Source of the DNA: a virus
IMG/VR virus record: IMGVR_UViG_3300037804_000131
Location: 1-26,686 of that record
DNA: 26,686 nt
Reading direction: 5' to 3' (one strand)
In this document: positions 14,563 through 21,823 of the stretch, in pieces
Layout: every line of letters begins with the position of its first letter
Numbering within the stretch: the first letter of the stretch is position 1
Notes under the pieces: model-generated
What the model saw: only the letters and a program-made list of their open reading frames with translations
Database searches by the model: none
What the model was told of the DNA's origin: nothing
Position numbers and translations under genes: made by a program

Positions 14563-14639
14563 TTAGTACTGTAACCATAGTAACAGCTATTTTCATGATA
14601 ATGACAGTAGTGGCTTACTATGTTGACTCAAAACTATAG
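14559..14639 (+). CDS. 26-aa predicted membrane peptide
   Basis: MISTVTIVTAIFMIMTVVAYYVDSKL is a single membrane segment with a short charged end. The AGGA site lies in the last codons of the upstream gene. It fills the gap before the DUF932 gene. Short length limits certainty. Confidence 0.45.
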   Translation: MISTVTIVTAIFMIMTVVAYYVDSKL

Positions 14640-14647
14640 GAGAGACT

Positions 14648-15658
14648 ATGTCTCATTTAATTGACTCCATGTTCTACGTGGGGGAGACTCCTTGGCACGG
14701 CTTAGGCACTGCTTTGGACAAACCACCTACGATAGAAGAAGCATTAAAACTAGCAGGGCTTAACTGGAATGTAAGTAAAGTCCCTACTTATTATGAAATA
14801 ACTCAAAACAACTCAGGTGGTGGCACCAGTTGTAGAGATAAAGAAACTGGTCACTTCGTGACTATTCGTGACGATAAACAATCTGTACTTGGTAATGTAG
14901 GTACTAAATATGAAGTACTGCAAAATCATGAAGCATTTGAACCATTTAAAGTTATCCTGGATTATGGATTTACTTTAGAAACAGCAGGTAGTATTGATGA
15001 AGGTAAGAAAGTTTGGATATTAGCCAAAACGCCTGAGAAATACCTTGTTGGTGATGATGCTGTAGATGATTATATCCTGATGTATACCTCACATGATGGT
15101 AGCTCAGGTAGTTGTTTTAGAGATGTATATATTAGAGTAGTCTGTAATAATACCTTACAAGCTGGATTAGGTAGAGGGACTAATATAGAATACAAATTAA
15201 GACACACCTCTAGTATTCATGAGCGTGTTAGCGACCTAACAGCCCAACTCAAAGAGCGTAATGGCAACGTAAAGTTAGCTATGGACGAAATGAACAGAAT
15301 GGTTGACGTTGACATGACACCTGAAATGTTGAAGCTTTACATAGAATCTGTTATGCCTGTTCTTAAGAATAGACACAGAGAAAGTGTTCCTGAATTAGGT
15401 ATTTGGGTTCGTAATAAAACCAAACCAGTATATGATAAAATCACTGATTTGTTTTACAACGGAAAAGGAAATAAAGGTCGTACTGTCTGGGATGCTTACA
15501 ACGCAATCACAGAGTACCACGACCATCACAAGAAACACCAAAGCGACTGGGTTAAATCCACTCAATTTGGTCAATCTAATTTAGATAAAAGGCGTGCTTT
15601 TCTAGTAGCATCTCAAATTGCTAAGAATAGTAAGCCAACTCAAATAGGAGTATCGTAA
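14648..15658 (+). CDS. DUF932 family protein
   Basis: 336 aa. The start MSHLIDSMFYVGETPWHGLG with KPPTIEEALKLAGLNW is the hallmark of DUF932 (phage/plasmid-like protein family), as are LGNVGTKYEVLQNHEAFEPF, the YILMYTSHDGSSG loop and VRVVCNNTLQAGLG-like text (here IRVVCNNTLQAGLG). Length is usual. Such genes often sit beside replication and recombination genes in phages and plasmids, as here, but their activity is not established. GGAGAG upstream; stop overlaps the next start as TAATG. Confidence 0.9.
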   Translation: MSHLIDSMFYVGETPWHGLGTALDKPPTIEEALKLAGLNWNVSKVPTYYEITQNNSGGGTSCRDKETGHFVTIRDDKQSVLGNVGTKYEVLQNHEAFEPFKVILDYGFTLETAGSIDEGKKVWILAKTPEKYLVGDDAVDDYILMYTSHDGSSGSCFRDVYIRVVCNNTLQAGLGRGTNIEYKLRHTSSIHERVSDLTAQLKERNGNVKLAMDEMNRMVDVDMTPEMLKLYIESVMPVLKNRHRESVPELGIWVRNKTKPVYDKITDLFYNGKGNKGRTVWDAYNAITEYHDHHKKHQSDWVKSTQFGQSNLDKRRAFLVASQIAKNSKPTQIGVS

Positions 15659-16467
15659 TGGCAGTTAAAGCCAAACACCCTTATCAACTTAGAAAGGTTG
15701 ATTTTACACCATTTGTAGAGACCTTAGGTGGTGGCAGTTTTAGTGCTGACTACCTATCTTGGTCTGTGTGTTGGGATAAATTAAAAGAAATTTACCCTGA
15801 CGCTAGATACCAATGGGTTACTTACGAATATGACAATAAACCTTATGGTGGCATTATGCAACCAGATGGAACTTCTATTGTACATGCTCGGATAATATAT
15901 GCTGAAGGTACGCATCACGATGAATACCTTGCAGTACGTGATAACAGAAATCAGGCTGTATCAAATCCTGACTCTGCTCAAATGGAAAACACGTTTAGAC
16001 GTGCCATTGCTAAAGGTATATCAACCTTAACAGGCTTTGGTATTGCTTTGTGGACTGGTGAAGACATTCAAGCTATGAAATCTTATAGACCTGAGGTTTT
16101 ATTAGGAACAAATGAAAGACCTAAAGCTGGAATGGCAACAGTAGACCAAACTGTCAAACTAGATGCTCTTAGACGTGAAGCAACCTGTACGCCTAATGAC
16201 AAAAGGAGATTAAATACTCTTAAGGAATCTAGTTGGCAAGGGTTAACTGAGCAACAAGCTGTTATACTTATAGCAGACGTAAAAGAAGGTGTTAAGCAAG
16301 GTAAAAATGCCACAACAACACGTGTGAATAAAATGTTAACAATGGTCAATAAAATGGACGATGGTGATAAGAAAGATAGCTGTGTTAAATGGCTACAAAT
16401 TACTAGAACCAATTTAGAAATTGACACATTTGAACAAAAAATGAAAGGAGAATTAGATGTCGTTTAG
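15658..16467 (+). CDS. Single-strand annealing protein, Sak3/DUF1071 type
   Basis: 269 aa. YLSWSVCWDKLKEIYPDARY (about 33) and RRAIAKGISTLTGFGIALW followed by TGEDI (about 114-136) match the DUF1071 (Sak3) annealase core, a RAD52-like group that pairs complementary strands during phage recombination-dependent replication. The rest, with a Lys-rich C-terminal helix region (KEGVKQGKNATTTRVNKML), is probably for DNA contact or oligomers. An SSB-like gene follows, the usual annealase/SSB pairing. Confidence 0.85.
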   Translation: MAVKAKHPYQLRKVDFTPFVETLGGGSFSADYLSWSVCWDKLKEIYPDARYQWVTYEYDNKPYGGIMQPDGTSIVHARIIYAEGTHHDEYLAVRDNRNQAVSNPDSAQMENTFRRAIAKGISTLTGFGIALWTGEDIQAMKSYRPEVLLGTNERPKAGMATVDQTVKLDALRREATCTPNDKRRLNTLKESSWQGLTEQQAVILIADVKEGVKQGKNATTTRVNKMLTMVNKMDDGDKKDSCVKWLQITRTNLEIDTFEQKMKGELDVV

Positions 16468-17053
16468 TTTAGATAACAACAATGGCGAAATAAGGTCAGA
16501 TTATCCTAAAGGGGTATTTATTGACTTATTAACCATTACAAAAGTGGATAATTCCAAGTCGCAATACACGGATTTATCTATATTCGTAGAAGGAGAAGCT
16601 GAAAGAGCTAAGTACCCTAAGAAGTTTTATTTAAGCGGTAATCATCTTAAAGAAAAAGGTAAAGCAACTGACTGGGGTAGTTCCAGAAATGAAGTTAAGA
16701 ATGGCTCTTGGAAAATAGCTGGTTTCTTAAAGTCTGCTGGTATTACCACTAAAAAAGGTTTGCTAGATGCAGAAGGTCAACTCTCACAAGAAACACTAAG
16801 AGACTTGATAGGACGTAATCTTTATGTCCTACAGTATGAGTCTAATGGTAAGTACTCTAGAGAGACTTGGTTCTTCTTTGGTTCTGAAGATGGCGGTAAA
16901 GAATACTTGTTGGAAAAATGGAAGAGCATGAAAACTCCACCTAATTCTTACAAGCATCAATCTTCAAATAAGAAGTTAAATAGTATCTGGGATGAAATGC
17001 CTAAAGAAGAAGATGTTAATAAGAAGAAAGAAGAGGTCAAGCTACCCTTCTAA
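16457..17053 (+). CDS. Single-stranded DNA-binding protein-like
   Basis: 198 aa. The first two thirds are beta-rich (FIDLLTITKV, DLSIFVEGEA, KKFYLSGNHL) consistent with an OB-fold; the last 40 residues are a Ser/Asn/Lys/Glu-rich linker ending KLPF, like the acidic C-terminal tip with a Pro-Phe end of SSBs that recruits replication partners. It directly follows the annealase with an 11-base overlap and has AAGGAG upstream. No strict family match by eye; the tail and position make the call. Confidence 0.7.
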   Translation: MSFSLDNNNGEIRSDYPKGVFIDLLTITKVDNSKSQYTDLSIFVEGEAERAKYPKKFYLSGNHLKEKGKATDWGSSRNEVKNGSWKIAGFLKSAGITTKKGLLDAEGQLSQETLRDLIGRNLYVLQYESNGKYSRETWFFFGSEDGGKEYLLEKWKSMKTPPNSYKHQSSNKKLNSIWDEMPKEEDVNKKKEEVKLPF

Positions 17054-17358
17054 TGTCTTACGACTTTTCTAAAACACTACGTCATAAGGGGCAGAGCAAT
17101 GAGTCTTTGCTCCTTGACTGGTTTGAACTGCGAGGAAATATTCCTTTCGCTAGTTACGATATTCAGTCTAATGCTGTAAAGTTCTTTAAGAATATTTACA
17201 ACAGAAAAGTTCAACCTGATACCTTAAATAGGTTATGGAGAGCTATGAGACAAGAGTATGTAGCTGATAAAAACAATTCAAAATTGTATAAACACGGGTT
17301 TGCTTTTAAAGAAGTAACACAAGGAAAAGGAAAATCATGGGTAATTACTAATGAATAG
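17053..17358 (+). CDS. Unknown protein before the helicase (101 aa)
   Basis: MSYDFSKTLRHKGQSNESLLLDW..., with DTLNRLWRAMRQEYVADKN and a short beta end (GKGKSWVITNE). The pattern resembles a small winged helix used for DNA binding, but that is a guess from secondary structure. It shares its first base with the preceding stop and overlaps the primase-helicase by 8 bases, implying a replication role such as helicase loading. Confidence 0.6.
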   Translation: MSYDFSKTLRHKGQSNESLLLDWFELRGNIPFASYDIQSNAVKFFKNIYNRKVQPDTLNRLWRAMRQEYVADKNNSKLYKHGFAFKEVTQGKGKSWVITNE

Positions 17359-19147
17359 CGATATACGTATGGTAGAAATAGCTACAGGTCATGTTTCAAA
17401 CAGAAGCCAAGTAGCTGAAATATCAAAGATACCTGAGTATATCTTTGAAAAATCTGAAAAGACAGAAACATATCATAGTTGGTATCAATTTGACGAACAA
17501 CTAGACCAGCATATTAAATCTACTGGAACCATTCAAGGTTACAACGGAGTTTATTACGTTGGAAACATCATATTAGATTACGATAGAAACAATCTATCTG
17601 ACCAACAGTTGTATCAAGCTGTTCACCACCTAGTAAACACAGGTATGATTGAAGACTTAGGAATCAACAGTAGTCATATACTTATATGGTACTCTGGAAC
17701 TGGTTTTCACATAGAAATACCTAACTTATTTGGGTTTTCACCTTCTACTACCTTACCTAGTATTGTAAGAGAAACGCTCACGGCTATATTTCCTGAATGT
17801 GACTCTATATACGATGGTGCTAGACTTATTAGAGCTGGTTTTAGCTTTAACAATAAGAAAGGTAACTTTAAAATTCCTTATAGAGTAGAAACGTTTAACG
17901 ACCTTTCTATGGTAGATATTTTAAAGGACAGTAATGATAGAATTGGGAGAGCTAATCCATACAGATGGGACAATGTTAAGCCTTATTTAAGTGAATACAT
18001 TAAATACCCTAAACTTAGTTTAACCCGTGAGAACAACACAGTTAGAACAGAGTTTAGGATAGACCCTAATTCTGTTGTAACCTGCATGCAAACTGTTTTA
18101 GGTAATCACCCCACACGTGGAGAACGCAATACGACTATGATGCGTGTTGGTTCATGGATGAGACGCTCTGGTATTCCTAAAAGAATAGTAGAGATGACCT
18201 TATCTGAATGGTCTGGACTGCCTTCAGAGTCTGAAGAAGTGTCTACAAAAGTGTTTGAACAAGGATACGAATACAGTTGCAACGACCATATAATGGCAAA
18301 ACATTGCAAACCAAATTGTATTTACTTTAAACACAAAGACTACAACCTTAATATTGCTAATCCTGAAGACTTGTCTGATAGGTTTGCTGATTTTATTCAG
18401 AAAGACTTTACAGATAAAGCTTTCAATTTTAAGGACATTTATGACATACCCTACGACCACTGGTGTTTTCCTGGTGAATTAATTATTGTTACAGGAAATA
18501 CTGGGTTAGGTAAATCTACTTGGGTTCAAAACCTTGTAACCAAACTTCCAAATATGAGTACGTTGTTTTTATCTTTAGAGAACACTTACCATTTAACATT
18601 TAGGAGGTTTTGTCAAATAACACACTCTTTAACTAAAGAGCAGGTTATTAAAGACTATAAGGATAGCACAGTTAAGCCTAATTATCATGAAGCCTTTAAA
18701 CACATACATGTATTGTGTGAAGCTCCAGAGTTAGGAAAACTAACAGAGACTATAGCTAGAATGCAACCTAAGATAGTAGTTGTTGACACTACTGATATGG
18801 TATTCGTAAAAGGAATACACGATGAGATTGGCAAGATGAATGCCATTATTAATGGACTAAAAGCAATCGCTCAAAGTCAAGAAATAATAGTCATTGCAGT
18901 ACATCATGTCAATAAACAAGCTATGCACGAAGGAGTTTCAACTATCACCAGTTTAAAAGGTACTACTAATGTAGTGCAGAAAGCAGACAAAGTGTTTGCT
19001 ATTAATGGTGATAACAATGAAATCATGCGTAGCGTTCATTCAGAAAAAGCTAGAGACGAAGGGTTCATGAGAATGATGTTTAAGTTTCATAAGAACACCA
19101 TGATATTTGAACAACAAGCTAATAGTCAAGGATTTGGTGATGATTAG
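17351..19147 (+). CDS. Primase-helicase: AEP-type primase fused to RecA-fold helicase
   Basis: 598 aa. The N-terminal archaeo-eukaryotic primase domain has the metal-binding DYD (76-78), the SGTGFH motif (115-120) and DGARLIR (155-161) with a following SFNNKKG. Residues 255-325 include GERNTTMMRVGSWMRR and Cys310, Cys319 and Cys323, possibly a zinc-binding linker. The C-terminal helicase has Walker A GNTGLGKST (382-390), Walker B IVVVDTTD (475-482) and VIAVHHVNK. It should both prime and unwind at the phage fork. This is not the T7 gp4 type, whose primase is TOPRIM/DnaG. Confidence 0.88.
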   Translation: MNSDIRMVEIATGHVSNRSQVAEISKIPEYIFEKSEKTETYHSWYQFDEQLDQHIKSTGTIQGYNGVYYVGNIILDYDRNNLSDQQLYQAVHHLVNTGMIEDLGINSSHILIWYSGTGFHIEIPNLFGFSPSTTLPSIVRETLTAIFPECDSIYDGARLIRAGFSFNNKKGNFKIPYRVETFNDLSMVDILKDSNDRIGRANPYRWDNVKPYLSEYIKYPKLSLTRENNTVRTEFRIDPNSVVTCMQTVLGNHPTRGERNTTMMRVGSWMRRSGIPKRIVEMTLSEWSGLPSESEEVSTKVFEQGYEYSCNDHIMAKHCKPNCIYFKHKDYNLNIANPEDLSDRFADFIQKDFTDKAFNFKDIYDIPYDHWCFPGELIIVTGNTGLGKSTWVQNLVTKLPNMSTLFLSLENTYHLTFRRFCQITHSLTKEQVIKDYKDSTVKPNYHEAFKHIHVLCEAPELGKLTETIARMQPKIVVVDTTDMVFVKGIHDEIGKMNAIINGLKAIAQSQEIIVIAVHHVNKQAMHEGVSTITSLKGTTNVVQKADKVFAINGDNNEIMRSVHSEKARDEGFMRMMFKFHKNTMIFEQQANSQGFGDD

Positions 19148-19316
19148 ACTAAAAACAACTAAATCAAAAATGGGTAGGTCGTATAGATTTACCATATTTG
19201 GTTTATTTACAGTAGAAACAGGAGTGCATGATGTCAATGGGATACATGCTAATCTAGGTCTTGGAGTAGGACCTTGTGAAATCTCCTTAACACTTCATAA
19301 TTGGGATAAATGGTAA
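19140..19316 (+). CDS. Unknown 58-aa protein
   Basis: Starts MIRLKTTKSKMGRSYRF at the ATG that overlaps the helicase stop (AAGGA upstream) and ends NWDKW. Beta-rich, with a Gly-rich loop (GIHANLGLGVGPC). No family recognised; the tight overlap on both sides makes it a likely gene. Confidence 0.6.
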   Translation: MIRLKTTKSKMGRSYRFTIFGLFTVETGVHDVNGIHANLGLGVGPCEISLTLHNWDKW

Positions 19317-19636
19317 TGGGTAAAATGAAACATGAGTTTGAGAAACTCGAAAAGAACGGTCCTGAAGACATAACTGATATGATGATGCCAGATGACCTTA
19401 AGGTTTATATGGAATCACAATCAGCAAACAAGTTTGAAGTACATGAAGTGCGTAAACAACTTATCAGAAGTATGGAAACAGGTGAATCTATCATGGATTT
19501 AGTTAAAAAAAGATTTGAGTTTATAGAATCTGATATAAAGAGAGTAGATAACGTGAATCAGAAACAGGAAGCTTTAATGAATGAGATAATGCTTATGTTT
19601 GAATCAGTAAATAAAAAGTTAAATGAGTCATCCTAG
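19316..19636 (+). CDS. Unknown acidic helical protein (106 aa)
   Basis: I chose the ATG at 19316 because it forms the TAATG junction used repeatedly in this operon; an ATG at 19310 is also in frame. The protein is strongly helical with coiled-coil stretches (EVHEVRKQLIRSMETGES, RVDNVNQKQEALMNEIM). No domain recognised. It overlaps the next gene by 14 bases. Confidence 0.6.
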   Translation: MGKMKHEFEKLEKNGPEDITDMMMPDDLKVYMESQSANKFEVHEVRKQLIRSMETGESIMDLVKKRFEFIESDIKRVDNVNQKQEALMNEIMLMFESVNKKLNESS

Positions 19637-19925
19637 TAAGATAAAAGGTAACAAATTTGAACGTGAACTGGTAGACCTCGCTAAAGAGCGGGGTCTGTCA
19701 GCTAAGAGAGCGTGGGGTAGTAACGGACGTTCCCTTGGCATGCACGATGAAGTTGACTGCCTTATTGAAGATTATACCGTTCAAGCAAAACGAAGAAAAA
19801 GTATCGCCTCATTTTTGAAATGTGAGCATACTGATATAGTTGCATTTAGAGAAGACAGAGGTGATACATACGCTTTAATACCTATGGAAGTCTTTCTCGA
19901 TTTATTAAAAAAACTAAAAGGTTAG
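19623..19925 (+). CDS. Hjc-like Holliday junction nuclease (PD-(D/E)XK)
   Basis: 100 aa. GNKFERELVDLAKERGL, the AWGSNGRS loop (31-37), EVDC (43-46) and VQAKRRKS (53-60) follow the Hjc/PD-(D/E)XK order: acidic residue, Ser-rich loop, catalytic Asp45 and a QxK in place of the usual ExK, a substitution tolerated in several phage nucleases. It would cut four-way junctions during recombination-driven replication or before packaging, which suits the annealase upstream. Confidence 0.8.
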   Translation: MSHPSKIKGNKFERELVDLAKERGLSAKRAWGSNGRSLGMHDEVDCLIEDYTVQAKRRKSIASFLKCEHTDIVAFREDRGDTYALIPMEVFLDLLKKLKG

Positions 19926-19928
19926 AAA

Positions 19929-20138
19929 ATGACAGTTAAAGAAGCAAAAAAGTATTTAGACCGCTATGATGACAATGATGAAATTACTATAGCTTGGTGG
20001 GATAAAGACATGGCTCCCTATGATACAGAAGAAATACCTTGGGAAGAGCAAGTTAGCATTCTGGACAATAAAATGGATTGGTCAGGCACTCATGAAGATA
20101 TGAGAATTTGTATAGACAGCTATTGGAGTGACGAATGA
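19929..20138 (+). CDS. Small acidic protein, WW-motif family copy 1
   Basis: 69 aa, highly acidic: MTVKEAKKYLDRYDDNDEIT, then IAWWDKD, PWEEQVSIL and an end DSYWSDE. It shares the order E-I-x-x-x-W-W ... W-[DE]-E ... W with the protein at 20530, so the two look like paralogs. Such Asp/Glu/Trp-rich short proteins are frequent in phage early regions; DNA mimicry is one idea but not shown. Confidence 0.6.
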   Translation: MTVKEAKKYLDRYDDNDEITIAWWDKDMAPYDTEEIPWEEQVSILDNKMDWSGTHEDMRICIDSYWSDE

Positions 20139-20398
20139 AGTACTACGTAAAGATGAGTGGTATGCTAGGTCCTGATGAGTACATGATAATGACAGAAGGT
20201 GGCTATGGATATGATGGTGTTAGCAATAAAGACAACAAGTTTGTTGCCAAGTTTGATACACTAGAAGACGCCATAGAGTATTGTGAAATGTACGATGAAT
20301 ATATAGTCTCAACAGAAGATGAGTACGATGTTCTATACGAAGGTAAAATGGAAATGGACGACCACTACGAGGAGTTAAACGATGAACAAGCCAAGTAA
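20135..20398 (+). CDS. Acidic unknown protein (87 aa)
   Basis: MKYYVKMSGMLGPDEYMIMT..., with a Gly/Tyr-rich middle (EGGYGYDGVSNKDNKF) and a very acidic C-terminal half (CEMYDEYIVSTEDEYDVLYE). GGAG seven bases upstream; overlaps neighbours at both ends. No domain recognised. Confidence 0.6.
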   Translation: MKYYVKMSGMLGPDEYMIMTEGGYGYDGVSNKDNKFVAKFDTLEDAIEYCEMYDEYIVSTEDEYDVLYEGKMEMDDHYEELNDEQAK

Positions 20399-20540
20399 AA
20401 AAGAATGTTTAGACGCTATAAACTATCTATGGACTATGGGATATACACAAGAAATGACTAGTGATAAAAGGCACTATACAGAAATATTATGTAAGGCGGT
20501 AGCTAGTACATACAATATGGAACTACTAGATGAAAGCTAA
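20382..20540 (+). CDS. Small unknown protein (52 aa)
   Basis: MNKPSKKECLDAINYLWTMG... to YNMELLDES. It has a good GAGGAG site upstream and overlaps the previous stop by 17 bases and the next start by 11 bases, filling an apparent gap in the operon. Helical; no family recognised. Confidence 0.6.
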   Translation: MNKPSKKECLDAINYLWTMGYTQEMTSDKRHYTEILCKAVASTYNMELLDES

Positions 20541-20754
20541 AGCATACATTAAGGTGATAGAAGAGTCTTGTGACCCAGAAGAAGAAATCTTTTGTAGTTG
20601 GTGGACTGAAAGTTGTAACAGTTCACTAGTTGATGATTTAGACATAACATGGGACGAAGCCTGTAAGTTATTTGACCATGATTATCATTGGGACTTATGG
20701 GACGAATTTAGAAGTTTTTTAGAATACGTATTAGAAGAAAGGAGTAAAGAATGA
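20530..20754 (+). CDS. Small acidic protein, WW-motif family copy 2
   Basis: 74 aa: MKAKAYIKVIEESCDPEEEI, then FCSWWTES, ITWDEACKLFDH, WDLWDEF. The arrangement parallels the protein at 19929, and the two are separated by two unrelated small genes. Very acidic, Trp-rich. Weak ribosome-binding site; likely coupled to the overlapping 52-aa gene. Confidence 0.6.
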   Translation: MKAKAYIKVIEESCDPEEEIFCSWWTESCNSSLVDDLDITWDEACKLFDHDYHWDLWDEFRSFLEYVLEERSKE

Positions 20755-20957
20755 AAATAGAATTTGTAAAACCAGTATTTCAAATTGATAAGTTTTTTAA
20801 AGTAGCTGACCATTTGCTTAAAGCAGATGATTATGAGCTAGTTGAACTTGGAAGAACTATGAGAGAAGCTTACAAGGCTCAGATGATGGAAGTAGACTTT
20901 GAAAAAGAAAAAGAATTTCCTTTTCAGCCTACGCCTATCCCTGGTACTGGAGAGTAA
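20751..20957 (+). CDS. Unknown 68-aa protein, last of the early operon
   Basis: MKIEFVKPVFQIDKFFKVAD... with a helix (YELVELGRTMREAYKAQMME) and an acidic, Pro-rich tail (FPFQPTPIPGTGE). AAGGAG upstream; ATG overlaps the previous stop. No family recognised. The structured non-coding block starts a few bases later. Confidence 0.6.
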   Translation: MKIEFVKPVFQIDKFFKVADHLLKADDYELVELGRTMREAYKAQMMEVDFEKEKEFPFQPTPIPGTGE

Positions 20958-20961
20958 AAAA

Positions 20962-21318
20962 TTGACCTCCCCCAAACATGACGTCGGAAAGCAGGATATA
21001 AAATGACAGGGTACTGCCTATGGGACAGAGGCTAGGTTTCTTTGAAGCGCACTCGGACCCGACTAACGCTGTGGCGTAAAAACGCCTATATAAGAAACCT
21101 AGTGGTCAATAAGATTTTGAGACTTTGTGTAAATAATTATTTTAATAACTAACGTAAGCGTGGAACATATAAAGCGCTTATACATTGTGTGTGCAAAAAA
21201 TGCACTTGTAATATGCTGGAATTAAGATGAATTATAAACACTCGGTTGGCGCCAAAAGTCTCAAAAGTATTATGGTAAACAAGAACATTGGGGGTTGCTT
21301 CTCCTACCCCCTTTGTTC
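20962..21318 (+). ncRNA. Candidate large structured RNA (about 350 nt)
   Basis: A gene-free stretch with nested stems. Domain I: CTAGGTTTCTT (21032-21042) with AAGAAACCTAG (21092-21102), 11 perfect pairs, enclosing AGCG/CGCT (21046-21049, 21067-21070) and GGCGT-AAAA-ACGCC (21073-21086), a three-way junction. Domain II: TTTTGAGACTTT (21115-21126) with AAAGTCTCAAAA (21255-21266), 12 perfect pairs, enclosing GTGCA-AAAAA-TGCAC (21191-21205). Domain III: GAACA-tt-GGGGG with CCCCC-tt-TGTTC (21283-21318). TTGGGGG (21288-21294) can instead pair with CCCCCAA at 20969-20975, a possible switch. TATAAA at 20997-21002 may be a -10 element. No known class recognised. Confidence 0.5.
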
Positions 21319-21340
21319 GTAAAATAGATAAGGAGCATTT

Positions 21341-21466
21341 ATGAGATATTATTGGGAAGCTGTCTTCAGTACGGAATATTTTCCCTATTGGGAGTTTACA
21401 ATGTTGATGGTCACATTTATGTGGCTACATGTTTGTAAAAAAATTGACAGAATTAAAAAGCGTTAA
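21341..21466 (+). CDS. 41-aa predicted membrane protein
   Basis: MRYYWEAVFSTEYFPYWEF, then one hydrophobic helix (TMLMVTFMWLHV) and a basic tail (CKKIDRIKKR). AAGGAG seven bases upstream. Stands just after the structured RNA candidate and before the zinc-ribbon gene. No family recognised. Confidence 0.55.
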   Translation: MRYYWEAVFSTEYFPYWEFTMLMVTFMWLHVCKKIDRIKKR

Positions 21467-21481
21467 TCTAAAGGAAAGCTT

Positions 21482-21823
21482 ATGTACTCGTCTAAAAAGG
21501 CGAGTGGGAAAGAAAGGGCTATTACTCAAGCAAGAATTAAAGACCTTGAGTATTATTTAGGAAGTGACTGGGTTGATTACAGTAAAGTCTCTTCTGAGTT
21601 AATCATCGAGATGTACCGAAATATTGGTACGTCAGCATATCAACCAAAGCAGTGTTTAAGTTGTAAGAAGTATTGGCACATGGAGTTACTTACACAGAAC
21701 GTTAAAAAACAAACGTATCTAAAAAGCACTATATTTGGCAATATACCTACGGAAAAAGAAACGTGTCAGGTATGTATATCAAAGTCAGGCAAGTCAATGT
21801 CTTCAACTAACAAAGGAGCGTAA
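21482..21823 (+). CDS. Zinc-ribbon protein (113 aa)
   Basis: QCLSCKKYWH and ETCQVCISKS give two CxxC pairs about 35 residues apart, a zinc-ribbon layout, preceded by a charged helical N-terminus (KKASGKERAITQARIKDLEYY). AAGG upstream. The last 58 bases overlap the 3' end of the integrase on the other strand, so the transcripts are antisense there. Placement opposite int suggests, without proof, a regulator or an excision partner. Confidence 0.6.
   Translation: MYSSKKASGKERAITQARIKDLEYYLGSDWVDYSKVSSELIIEMYRNIGTSAYQPKQCLSCKKYWHMELLTQNVKKQTYLKSTIFGNIPTEKETCQVCISKSGKSMSSTNKGA

Noticed and set aside
16083-16427. 114-aa minus-strand frame within the annealase gene
   Set aside because: Antisense to the Sak3-type gene, rich in Leu/Ser, with no neighbouring leftward genes and no start signal.
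19107-19139. Upstream extension of the 58-aa gene
   Set aside because: The longer frame lies inside the helicase gene and lacks a ribosome-binding site; the ATG at 19140 with AAGGA fits the overlapping-operon pattern.
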